DNA from: Spirochaetota bacterium
GTDB lineage: Bacteria; Spirochaetota; Leptospiria; Turneriellales; Turneriellaceae
Assembly (NCBI GenBank): GCA_963205035.1
Contig: CAUJII010000157.1
Coordinates: 1 to 14,944 of the forward strand
Length of the DNA stretch: 14,944 bases
Direction of reading: 5' to 3'
Part shown: positions 1 through 6,399 of the stretch, one piece after another
Numbering within the stretch: position 1 is the stretch's first letter
Layout of the letters: each line of letters starts with the position of its first letter
Made by a program: the position numbers and the translations under genes
Notes under the pieces: model-generated
What the model saw: the letters and a program-made list of their open reading frames with translations, nothing else
What the model was told of the DNA's origin: nothing
The model's database searches: none

Positions 1-479
1 ATATCGATGAAAAAAACGAACTCATTCGAGGAGTGATTATCCAAAAAATACCAAAATCGCCACAACACGTTTACGCGATAAAATATATTATCGCTTGCTT
101 GAATACTATATTCTCCGATAACTTCTGCATTCGTAAAGAAGACCCGCTGACTCTAAGAGATTCTGAACCCGAACCCGATATTGCCGTTGTTGAAGGCCGG
201 GATATTGACTTTGCCGCAAAGCACCCTTCTACTGCACGGCTCGTCGTCGAGGTGTCTAAAACGACTTATGATCTCGACTTCGATAAGGGGCTTCTTTACG
301 CCGAAGCGAACATTGAAGCCTACTGGCTCGTCAATCTCGATAAAGGCGAAACAGAAGTGTTTTCAAACCCACAAAACGGGCGGTACACCAAGCATCAAAT
401 TTTCACGAAGGGGTCTTCTATTTCTCTCGAAGGGCACTCTGTTTCTTTAGATATGGTTTACGAGAAGGCAAGTGTATAG
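1..479 (+). CDS. Uma2-family putative endonuclease (DUF820), 5'-truncated by window edge
   Basis: The reading frame is already open at base 3, where it reads IDEKNELIRGVIIQK. This matches the start of the Uma2 core (ELI-G-I--K---P), so the true start lies upstream and the GTG at 33 is internal. About 158 residues are visible. Uma2 proteins have a PD-(D/E)xK nuclease fold. I see EPDIAVV (Asp), VVEVS (Glu) and the DFDKGLLYAEANIEAYWLVN block, with the Lys followed by a Y-x(6)-YWLV-like ending that typifies the family. The biological role of most Uma2 proteins is unknown, and many sit alone in the genome without a methylase or toxin partner. The stop is 5 bp from the stop of the opposing cutA gene, with no terminator between. 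The family call is good; the function is unproven. Confidence 0.82.
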   Translation, partial: IDEKNELIRGVIIQKIPKSPQHVYAIKYIIACLNTIFSDNFCIRKEDPLTLRDSEPEPDIAVVEGRDIDFAAKHPSTARLVVEVSKTTYDLDFDKGLLYAEANIEAYWLVNLDKGETEVFSNPQNGRYTKHQIFTKGSSISLEGHSVSLDMVYEKASV

Positions 480-484
480 TTCGC

Positions 485-829
485 TTACTCCGGATTCGCC
501 GCGACCCACCGCCAGTACTGTTTTTCCATAGCTACACCGCCTTCGAGTCCCACCGTCACAATTTCCGGCACAGTGTACGGATGGTTCTCTTTTATCAGAG
601 ATTCAATCTGTTGCGCTTTATCGCTCGACGCCTTGATAAAGAGTAATTGCTCCATGTCGCGGCAAAGCTTTCCCTGCCAAAAATAAACCGACTGCATCGG
701 AGGGAGTATCTGCACACACGCCGCCGCTCGCTCTTCAACAAGCAAGGCGGCGATTTTTTCAGCGACTTCGCTATCGGGCACAGACGTGAAAACAAGAATC
801 GGGCGCGGTTTCTTACTGCGCCACTTCAC
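485..829 (-). CDS. cutA: CutA1-family divalent cation tolerance protein
   Basis: A 114-residue protein, the usual size for CutA1, a trimeric cytoplasmic protein of the PII-like fold linked to metal tolerance. Its exact function is still debated. Diagnostic blocks are ILVFTSVPD near residue 11, AACVQILPPMQSVYFWQGK (37-54), E60 with LLFIKAS (62-68), and the family signature HPYTVPEIV (83-91). It is the last gene of the plsY operon. The GTG start at 829 lies 2 nt after the stop of the preceding gene, so translation is probably coupled, since only a weak AGG precedes it. No ATG alternative exists before the conserved ILVFTSV segment. Confidence 0.92.
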   Translation of the reverse strand: MKWRSKKPRPILVFTSVPDSEVAEKIAALLVEERAAACVQILPPMQSVYFWQGKLCRDMEQLLFIKASSDKAQQIESLIKENHPYTVPEIVTVGLEGGVAMEKQYWRWVAANPE

Positions 830-831
830 GC

Positions 832-1215
832 CTATTTATTATCGGCTTTAGGTTTTTGTAAAACCTTCTCTTCACGAGGGACTGCGTAATAATACTCGGG
901 ATTGTTCGAGAACGTGAGAAATCCCACGTATTCCTCATATTTGAAATAGTAAGTCAGTTTGTCTTTTTCAGACTGTTCATAGTTCGAGGCACTAATCTTG
1001 ATTTTCTCAGGGTTGTTGTAGCCATAATAACGCACCAGCAATCGGCGTAGCGATCGCTGGATATTAGTTTCTAAAAATTGCTTGCGCGCTTCGGGGGTGT
1101 CTTTAGATTTTTCAATATCGTCTTTCGTCTTAAAATAATCGTCGCGGATGGGCCCCGCAAAAACAGCACCACCCACCAGGGCGGCAAAGACCAACCATGC
1201 CATTAAATTTTTCAT
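832..1215 (-). CDS. small exported protein of unknown function
   Basis: A 127-residue protein I do not recognise. It begins with a clear signal peptide: MKN, then a hydrophobic stretch LMAWLVFAALVGGAVFA, with likely cleavage after VFA near residue 20. The mature part is about 107 residues, charged, rich in Lys, Glu and Tyr, and without Cys. A helical-looking region (about 25-65) is followed by a segment with many aromatics (EYVGFLTFSNNPEYYYAVP, about 94-112). It is probably periplasmic. The start is well supported: AAGGAG lies 6 nt upstream, inside the last codons of plsY, and the plsY stop is only 2 nt before this ATG. The gene is thus coupled to plsY and followed 2 nt later by cutA. Confidence 0.8.
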   Translation of the reverse strand: MKNLMAWLVFAALVGGAVFAGPIRDDYFKTKDDIEKSKDTPEARKQFLETNIQRSLRRLLVRYYGYNNPEKIKISASNYEQSEKDKLTYYFKYEEYVGFLTFSNNPEYYYAVPREEKVLQKPKADNK

Positions 1216-1217
1216 CG

Positions 1218-1940
1218 TTACTCCTTTAACTTCGGGTGCACATTCTGTTCTTCTTTCTTCGCGCCAAGGCGATTTTCAGTGCCCGCTAAGATACGCTTGA
1301 TATTGGACTTATGCTTGTAAATCACAAAAACACACGCAGTGCAAATAAACACAAATAGCTCGGTGTCTTGAGGGAGTGAATAACGAATAAAAAAAGCGGC
1401 AGGTAGAGCGAGCGCCGCGCAGATCGAACCCAACGAGATAAACTTAGAGAGGGCTACAACAAGGACAAAAACGGGAACGACGACCGCCACACAAAGTGGA
1501 ACAAGCGCCGCCATGACGCCCAACCCCGTCGCGACACCCTTGCCGCCTCTGAACTTGAGCCAGACGGGAAATACGTGGCCTACGATGCACGAAAGTGCCG
1601 CGAGCATCGCATAGCGATAAACCTGTGGATTACCCACCAAGAAAAATGTTAAGACCAAAAAGACGGGGAAAAAACCCTTGAGCGCATCGAAGAAAAGAAC
1701 TGCAATCGCCCACTTTGTGCCTAAGAGTCTGCGCGCGTTCGACGCTCCCACGTTACCCGAGCCGATTGTACGGATGTCCACGCGTTTCACCGCGTAACCG
1801 ACAAGATACGCTGTGGGGATAGACCCTGCGCCATAAGCGGCAAGCCCCACGTAAAGCGCGGTTATCAAATCCACAAGGATGGAAACGCCCTTTGCCAGCG
1901 CGGCGTCAAGAGGTATAACTCTGTGGGTGAGTTTACACAC
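1218..1940 (-). CDS. plsY: glycerol-3-phosphate acyltransferase PlsY
   Basis: PlsY transfers an acyl group from acyl-phosphate to sn-glycerol-3-phosphate, the first step of phospholipid synthesis, at the inner membrane. The family motifs appear in order: GSIPTAYL (39-46), GSGNVGASN (60-68, glycerol-phosphate loop), FFDALKG (83-89), GHVFPVWLKFRGGKGVATG (121-139) and YKHKSNIKRILAGTENRLG (208-226). Several hydrophobic helices lie between them. The protein is 240 residues from the GTG at 1940. Most PlsY proteins have only about 12-16 residues before GSIP, so the GTG at 1874 (residue 23) may be the real start; neither has a well-placed Shine-Dalgarno. The C-terminal tail after residue 226 is charged and contains the Shine-Dalgarno of the next gene. 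Confidence 0.95.
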   Translation of the reverse strand: MCKLTHRVIPLDAALAKGVSILVDLITALYVGLAAYGAGSIPTAYLVGYAVKRVDIRTIGSGNVGASNARRLLGTKWAIAVLFFDALKGFFPVFLVLTFFLVGNPQVYRYAMLAALSCIVGHVFPVWLKFRGGKGVATGLGVMAALVPLCVAVVVPVFVLVVALSKFISLGSICAALALPAAFFIRYSLPQDTELFVFICTACVFVIYKHKSNIKRILAGTENRLGAKKEEQNVHPKLKE

Positions 1941-2002
1941 TCCAAAATGATTTACATAATATCATAACGATTTCTGGATGGCTTGGTGAGAATTTCTCTG
2001 GA
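1941..2002. promoter_or_regulatory. AT-rich divergent promoter region between plsY and the GT4 gene
   Basis: This 62 bp gap is the only place both divergent genes can start. It is AT-rich in its middle, with an inverted repeat ATGAT-N9-ATCAT at 1947-1965. Minus-strand -10-like hexamers are TATTAT and TATGAT (1956-1966), and a plus-strand one is TATCAT (1960-1965). I find no good -35 for either. If plsY actually starts at 1874, the region is about 128 bp. Confidence 0.4.
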
Positions 2003-3157
2003 GTGCCTATTCCACAATTAAACTTAGGATTTGATGCAAAGCGGCTGTACTGCAATTTTACCGGGTTGGGTAACTACAGCCGCGTACTCGTCAAAAATCT
2101 TCAAGAACACTTCCCGGAAAATTCGTACAATCTATACACCCCGAAAATAAAGAGCGCGCCTGAAACCGATTTTTTTTCCTCCAGCCCTGCTTTTAGAACG
2201 TTTGAAGCCAAGAGCCTTCTCAAGCCGTTTTGGCGGAGTTATTCCATCGTTCAACAACTCAAGAAAGATAAGATTGATTTATACCACGGCCTCAGCAACG
2301 AGATACCTTTCAACATCAAAAAAAGTGGTATAAAAAGTATTGTCACAATCCATGATCTTATTTTCAAAATTCTTCCAGAAACTTATCCGCTTGTCGACAG
2401 AGTGATTTACGATGTCAAATTTAGAACGAGCTGCGCGAATGCCGACAGAATCATTGCAATCAGCCAAAGCACGAAGAACGACATCGTTCGACTCTATGGA
2501 GTCGATCCCGACAAAATTGAAGTTGTGTATCAAGCCTGCAATCCCATTTTTTACGAACCTGCTCTGGCGGAAGACGAGAAGCCAATCCTCACGAAATATA
2601 ATATCCCCAGCGAATACTTACTCTTCGTCGGGAGCGTCGAACGCCGCAAGAATCTTCTGGGGCTTATCGAGAGTTACAAATTCCTGCGGCCGGAGTTTCA
2701 ACTCCCGATTGTCGTGGTGGGCCGCCAGAAAAAAAATAGTTACAACAAGACATTGCAGAACACCATCGAGGCTAACGGGCTCTCGAACAAAATTCTCTGG
2801 ATAAGCGATCTAAATAATAATGAGGGCCTCAGTCACCTCTATCGAAACGCGATGGCTCTTGTCTACCCGTCGTTTTACGAAGGCTTCGGACTGCCGGTCG
2901 CTGAAGCCTTGCTTTCTAGAACACCCGTGATTACATCGAACGTGTCGTCGTTGCCCGAAGCGGCCGGCCCCCAGTCGTTCTTGATTGATCCCAAAAAACC
3001 CGAAGAGATTGCGCATGCTGTCCGCGAAGTCTTGGCGAACACGAAACTCAGAAAGACCATGATAGACGGTGGATATAACTATGCGATGCAAAGGTTCGCG
3101 CCGAAGGCAGTCACAGAGCAGCTCGTCGACTGTTATCAGAGGACGTTGAGTCGTTAG
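2003..3157 (+). CDS. glycosyltransferase family 4 (GT-B fold)
   Basis: A 384-residue protein of normal GT4 length, with no signal peptide or membrane helix, so cytoplasmic or peripheral. The acceptor-side N-terminal domain opens with LGFDAKRLYCNFTGLGNYSRVL (8-29), the usual G-D-R---GIG-Y pattern, and continues with TIHDLIF (115-121) and AISQSTKNDI (152-161). The C-terminal sugar-nucleotide domain has FVGSVERRKNLLGLI (208-222, with the catalytic-type Arg-Lys) and the E-x7-E motif in YEGFGLPVAEAL (E293, E301), followed by SSLPEAAG (316-322). The donor is probably a nucleotide sugar or activated mannose; the glycan (O-antigen, capsule or glycolipid) cannot be told. The GTG start at 2003 is the only start codon near the conserved N-terminus. 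The gene stands alone, diverging from plsY. Confidence 0.9.
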   Translation: MPIPQLNLGFDAKRLYCNFTGLGNYSRVLVKNLQEHFPENSYNLYTPKIKSAPETDFFSSSPAFRTFEAKSLLKPFWRSYSIVQQLKKDKIDLYHGLSNEIPFNIKKSGIKSIVTIHDLIFKILPETYPLVDRVIYDVKFRTSCANADRIIAISQSTKNDIVRLYGVDPDKIEVVYQACNPIFYEPALAEDEKPILTKYNIPSEYLLFVGSVERRKNLLGLIESYKFLRPEFQLPIVVVGRQKKNSYNKTLQNTIEANGLSNKILWISDLNNNEGLSHLYRNAMALVYPSFYEGFGLPVAEALLSRTPVITSNVSSLPEAAGPQSFLIDPKKPEEIAHAVREVLANTKLRKTMIDGGYNYAMQRFAPKAVTEQLVDCYQRTLSR

Positions 3158-3540
3158 TGGGGTTCGGAAGCCACGCTTTCCAAATATCCAGTATTGATTC
3201 CGTTTTCAACGTGGGTGAACCCCGCGCCTTCGAGTATGCGCTTTGCAGAACTCGACCGCGCGCCCGATGCGCAATAGACGAGAATGGGAGTGTTTTTTGT
3301 TCCCAGACTTGCAAACTTATTCTGCAACTCGTCTAAAGGAATGCTCACCGCACCGCGAAAATGTCCCGAAGCAAATTCAGACCGTGTGCGAACATCGATA
3401 ACCTTCGCGCCTTGTGCGAGCATCTGACGAATCTTTGGTTTCATTTTATACATTTTCCATTTGCGTAGAATAAATAGAACGGCGATAAGTCCCACAGCGG
3501 CTGCGAGAAAAATCTGTTGCGACGAAAATTGTTGTGTCAT
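3154..3540 (-). CDS. membrane-anchored single-domain rhodanese (sulfurtransferase)
   Basis: A 128-residue protein with an N-terminal membrane helix (about 9-25, then RKWKMYKMK, positive inside) and one rhodanese domain (about 35-122). Rhodanese motifs are VIDVRTRSEFASGHFRGAVSIPLDEL (47-72) and the active-site loop beginning at C90 (CASGARSS). C90 would carry the persulfide. The usual C-terminal GG-x-W motif is degenerate (VENGINTGYL). The start is well supported by AAAGGA 6 nt upstream of the ATG at 3540. It follows the CsoR/CstR-type repressor gene by 46 nt, as in persulfide-responsive operons. Its stop overlaps the GT4 stop on the other strand by 4 bases. It probably handles sulfane sulfur at the cytoplasmic membrane; the physiological acceptor is unknown. 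Confidence 0.9.
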   Translation of the reverse strand: MTQQFSSQQIFLAAAVGLIAVLFILRKWKMYKMKPKIRQMLAQGAKVIDVRTRSEFASGHFRGAVSIPLDELQNKFASLGTKNTPILVYCASGARSSSAKRILEGAGFTHVENGINTGYLESVASEPH

Positions 3541-3586
3541 GTTTAATCCTTTGTACTAATTTTGAATAATTTGATTCATAGCTTGT

Positions 3587-3859
3587 TCACAAAGAAAAAG
3601 ACGCCTTGATGACCGATTGCATATTGCGCTCGATTTCAGCGTTGCTCTTGTTTTGCTTCATGCATTCACTCAGGTAGATTTCAACATACGTCTGCGCAAC
3701 TTTCCAGAGTGCGTTATGCGCCGCTTTAATCTGCTGCACATCGGACAGACAGTCGGTGCTGCCTTCTGCGAGACGCTTTTGTAAACCTTGCAGTTGACCG
3801 ATGACGCGGTTCAAGCGTTGCTGCAATTTGGTCCGCTCCGCTTTGTCGACATAAGCCAT
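3587..3859 (-). CDS. CsoR/FrmR/RcnR-family repressor, CstR-like ligand set
   Basis: A 90-residue all-helical repressor of the DUF156 family, which regulates copper, nickel, formaldehyde or persulfide genes. The N-terminal helix has RLNRVIGQLQGLQKRL (15-30), followed by DCLSDVQQIKAAHNALWK (36-53) and YVEIYLSECM (58-67). The two sensor cysteines of CsoR are conserved (C37 and C66), but the copper-binding His between them is Tyr (Y62). Loss of that His while keeping both Cys is typical of the persulfide sensor CstR, not of CsoR. The ATG at 3859 gives the normal family length and places the core correctly. The longer ORF from 3931 adds 24 unlike residues. No Shine-Dalgarno is visible. It lies between namZ and the rhodanese gene. 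Confidence 0.87.
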   Translation of the reverse strand: MAYVDKAERTKLQQRLNRVIGQLQGLQKRLAEGSTDCLSDVQQIKAAHNALWKVAQTYVEIYLSECMKQNKSNAEIERNMQSVIKASFSL

Positions 3860-3873
3860 ACTGGGTATAGTAT
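3858..3873. promoter_or_regulatory. possible repressor operator overlapping the repressor start
   Basis: An inverted repeat ATACT-N6-AGTAT overlaps the start codon of the repressor gene. The spacer contains GGGTAT (TACCC on the minus strand), a half-site style often seen in CsoR-family operators. A minus-strand -10-like TATACT occupies 3874-3869, with only a weak -35 (TGGACG, 3895-3890, 15 bp spacer). If used, the transcript would be nearly leaderless and autoregulated. The arms are short, so this is tentative. Confidence 0.3.
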
Positions 3874-3912
3874 ATGGAGTCACACACGGCGTCCAGCAGT
3901 TTGTCCACGGTC

Positions 3913-5088
3913 TTAACGATAAAGATAACACTCTTTCGAGTCGTGCAAAAATAAATTTTCTTCTTCCTTATATCGTTCACGGTACGCGACAAGAGAGCCG
4001 TCTTCTGCCACGAGGCGGCGAAACGCAGCAGACCCCGTCAAGATGTCGATAGCCAACTTGTCTTTCACGTACTCGTAAGGCTCGCGCCGCCAATCGAAGT
4101 GTGTCGGGCAAAGGTCGTTGAGCACTTTCACCATCCACAACCCGGTGAAAAATGCCTCAAAGATTTGTGGGTCGGCCACATGTACAAACACGCCCCCACA
4201 CTCCTCGCCTGCAAACTTATGGAAAGTCGGCTTAAAATATAGAGGACGAAAAAAAACTCCCGGCAGCTTGAGCGCGTTGAGTGTTCTTGCATATTTTGTG
4301 GGATCTACAAAAGGCGCGCCGACTGTTTCAAACGGTCGGGTTGTCCCGCGCCCTTCGGAGACATTCGTGGCTTCAAAAAGACAAGTCCCCGCATAGACGA
4401 GCACAGTTTCCAAAGTTGGCATATTTGGTGAAGGGCTCACCCATAGACCTTGCGTTTGTGGATAGAACATCGAACGCTGCCACCCTTTCATTTCGACGAC
4501 AGTAATCTTTGCATTCCACCCTTTTAGTCGATTGAGGAAGATCGCGACTTCAGCGACTGTGAGCGCGTGCCGCACTGCGAGCGGGTATGCGCCGACAAAC
4601 GATTCAAACCCTTCGTGTACACAATTACCTTCGACAACGACACCGCCCAACGGATTCGGCCGATCACAAATAATAATTGCTATTCCGGCTTTCGCGCATG
4701 CCTCGATACAAAACGCCATCGTATAGATGTAGGTATAGTAGCGCACACCAATGTCTTGGATGTCGACGACTAACGCGTCGATGTCTTTGAGGTCATGCGA
4801 GCGAGGGCGCAGGTCTTCGTAAGTTTGTCCATAAAGGCTCACAGCTTCAAGACCGGTGAAAGAGTCTATCGAACCAGGAATAGAGACCTGGTCTTGTTCT
4901 GTACCAAAGAGTCCGTGCTCGGGAGCAAAAAGTTTTACTGGGATAAATCCCACAGAGCTTAGAGCTTCAAAAAGATAGCGGCCGTCTGTCGTGACCGCGC
5001 TCTGGTTTTGGAGAAGCGCAAAGCGTTTGCCCTTTAAGTATTTTTCTGCGTTCGTGCACAGGCGATCGATTCCAAATTCGACACGCAT
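3913..5088 (-). CDS. namZ: NamZ-like exo-beta-N-acetylmuramidase (DUF1343, GH171)
   Basis: A 391-residue protein covering the whole DUF1343 domain. Members such as NamZ release MurNAc from the non-reducing end of peptidoglycan fragments. Motifs in order: LLQNQSAVT (25-33), LFAPEHGLFG (53-62, containing the conserved Glu-His E57-H58), VDIQDIGVRYYTYIYTM (108-124), CDRPNPLGG (141-149), PSPNMPTLETVLVYAGTCLFEATNVSEGRGTTRPFE split across 219-254, and a Tyr-rich C-terminus. Unlike many DUF1343 proteins it has no signal peptide: the first residue is almost at the domain edge. The frame upstream is open for only six codons back to the TAA of the LysM-FecR gene, which is in the same frame. No Shine-Dalgarno is visible before the ATG. 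Either it acts in the cytoplasm in wall recycling, or it reaches the periplasm by another route. Confidence 0.88.
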   Translation of the reverse strand: MRVEFGIDRLCTNAEKYLKGKRFALLQNQSAVTTDGRYLFEALSSVGFIPVKLFAPEHGLFGTEQDQVSIPGSIDSFTGLEAVSLYGQTYEDLRPRSHDLKDIDALVVDIQDIGVRYYTYIYTMAFCIEACAKAGIAIIICDRPNPLGGVVVEGNCVHEGFESFVGAYPLAVRHALTVAEVAIFLNRLKGWNAKITVVEMKGWQRSMFYPQTQGLWVSPSPNMPTLETVLVYAGTCLFEATNVSEGRGTTRPFETVGAPFVDPTKYARTLNALKLPGVFFRPLYFKPTFHKFAGEECGGVFVHVADPQIFEAFFTGLWMVKVLNDLCPTHFDWRREPYEYVKDKLAIDILTGSAAFRRLVAEDGSLVAYRERYKEEENLFLHDSKECYLYR

Positions 5089-5106
5089 CGCAACGAGTCG
5101 AGTGCG

Positions 5107-5895
5107 TTATGGTGCGCGGGTCACTTGCGGCGGTGCCGGAAGACGAAACGGTTGCATCGGTGGTTCGCCTTTTTTTACAAAGGTTCCCATACCTTCAGGG
5201 ACTTCGACCGTTACATTTTGAGCAGACACATCGACTTGCCCCTCGTGGCAGGCAAGCCCCGACGATTTGTCGTCGGCACTGAGATCAAAGACTGTACCGC
5301 GCACCGCCGCCACCGCCGAGGGAGTACGAATTTGTAGGCCTGAGTTGCCCTTCTTGAGTCCTTGAACATAAGCAAATATGCGGCCTTGATCCATCGTGAA
5401 GATTGTGTTGTCGCCGTCTCTTTCAACTTTGTTGACGATGATGTGGCTTTCGGGTTGAATTCTCAAGACAGCGCGGTTAGAAAGTTGAAGGTGGACTGAC
5501 GCATAAGCCGCAGTCTTGATTTGATCTTCAACATAAAGGCCCAACTTCACAAAGACTGCATGCCAGGATTTTTTCTTGGCGCGTGCGTACTGAGCATTAC
5601 CGGTCTTGAAGATAACGACAGCGACGACTTGCGCTTTTTGCTTCGCCAAGTTTGCGGGAACTTTGAGCTTGAGTCCAGGCTGTATAAGATTAGGGTTTGC
5701 AATCTTGTTGTACTTTAAGAGCGCGGGCCATTGGCGCGGGTCTTCTAAGTATTTTTTGGAAATTTTCGCAAGCGTGTCGCCTCGCTTCACTTCGACAATT
5801 TGGAACTCCTCGGCATCTTGAGGAGTCGCCGCCGTTACAGATTGAACGAGCGTGAGTAAAAGAAATCCACAGAAAACGGAATGGATGCGCTTCAT
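5107..5895 (-). CDS. LysM and FecR-domain envelope protein
   Basis: 262 residues from the ATG at 5895. This start gives a textbook signal peptide (MKRIHSVFCGFLLLTLVQSVTA, cleavage near 22). The frame stays open to 6018, but the extra 41 residues look like spacer sequence. A LysM domain follows (33-80: VKRGDTLAKISKKYL, then NKIANPNLIQPGLKLKVP), which should bind peptidoglycan. Next comes a FecR-type beta domain (about 118-245) with LQLSNRAVLRIQPES, MDQGRIFAYV and the characteristic IRTPSAVAAVRGTVFDL (189-205). The C-terminus is Pro-rich. LysM plus FecR in one exported protein is common in spirochaetes and some other Gram-negative-type bacteria; it is not the iron-sensor FecR. The gene heads the operon with namZ. 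A weak promoter-like pair (TTGGGA 5949-5944, 16 bp, TACAAC 5927-5922) precedes it. Confidence 0.88.
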   Translation of the reverse strand: MKRIHSVFCGFLLLTLVQSVTAATPQDAEEFQIVEVKRGDTLAKISKKYLEDPRQWPALLKYNKIANPNLIQPGLKLKVPANLAKQKAQVVAVVIFKTGNAQYARAKKKSWHAVFVKLGLYVEDQIKTAAYASVHLQLSNRAVLRIQPESHIIVNKVERDGDNTIFTMDQGRIFAYVQGLKKGNSGLQIRTPSAVAAVRGTVFDLSADDKSSGLACHEGQVDVSAQNVTVEVPEGMGTFVKKGEPPMQPFRLPAPPQVTRAP

Positions 5896-5994
5896 AGGTG
5901 CCGGTTCACTGAGCATTCTGCGTTGTAAAGAGGAAATAGGATGTCCCAAATGATATTCTTCTTGAAGCCCGTACTGAGTCGCGCGTGCTGACGC

Positions 5995-6390
5995 ATGAGT
6001 GAACACATCGAAACCCAAGCACTAATCAAAGCAGAAAAATACCGGACCGAGTTAAAGGCGCGGCAACATGTCTTTTATGCGGACGAACCCATCGCGATGC
6101 AAGGCAGCGACACGGCAGTTACTCCACACGAACTTTTGACCTCAGCGCTTGCGGCGTGCACGGCGATTACGCTCAAGATGTATGCAGAGCGCAAGGGTTG
6201 GGATACCGGTGAAATCCGCGTCGATATTGTTCTCGACACGGAAAAGGGGGATTCAAAATTTTTGCGCAAATTGCATTTTCAAAAAGACCTGCCTACTGAA
6301 CAGCGCGAGAGACTGCAAATGGTCGCCAACGCGTGCCCTGTCCACAAAGTCCTTACAGGGAAGATTGAGATAGAGACAGCGCTTTCTTAG
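5995..6390 (+). CDS. OsmC-like peroxiredoxin-type protein
   Basis: A 131-residue member of the OsmC/Ohr superfamily, which are homodimeric cytoplasmic thiol peroxidases. Both redox cysteines are present: C55 in SALAACTAITLKMYAERKG (50-68) and C114 in ANACPVHKVL (111-120). The TPHELLTSALAAC segment is the family hallmark. It is closer to the generic OsmC-like (YhfA-type) group than to Ohr, so the oxidant substrate is uncertain. The ATG at 5995 has no Shine-Dalgarno. The gene diverges from the LysM-FecR gene and ends 9 bp from the stop of the TPM-domain gene on the other strand, with no terminator hairpin visible. Confidence 0.88.
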   Translation: MSEHIETQALIKAEKYRTELKARQHVFYADEPIAMQGSDTAVTPHELLTSALAACTAITLKMYAERKGWDTGEIRVDIVLDTEKGDSKFLRKLHFQKDLPTEQRERLQMVANACPVHKVLTGKIEIETALS

Positions 6391-6399
6391 GAAAACTCG

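Noticed and set aside
3860..3931. Longer start for the CsoR-family repressor.
   Set aside because: The added 24 residues overlap the namZ 3' end and are not family-like; 90 residues is the normal length.
5896..6018. Longer start for the LysM-FecR protein, and overlap with the osmC-like gene.
   Set aside because: The extra residues precede a complete signal peptide, which must be N-terminal, and they would overlap a divergent gene.
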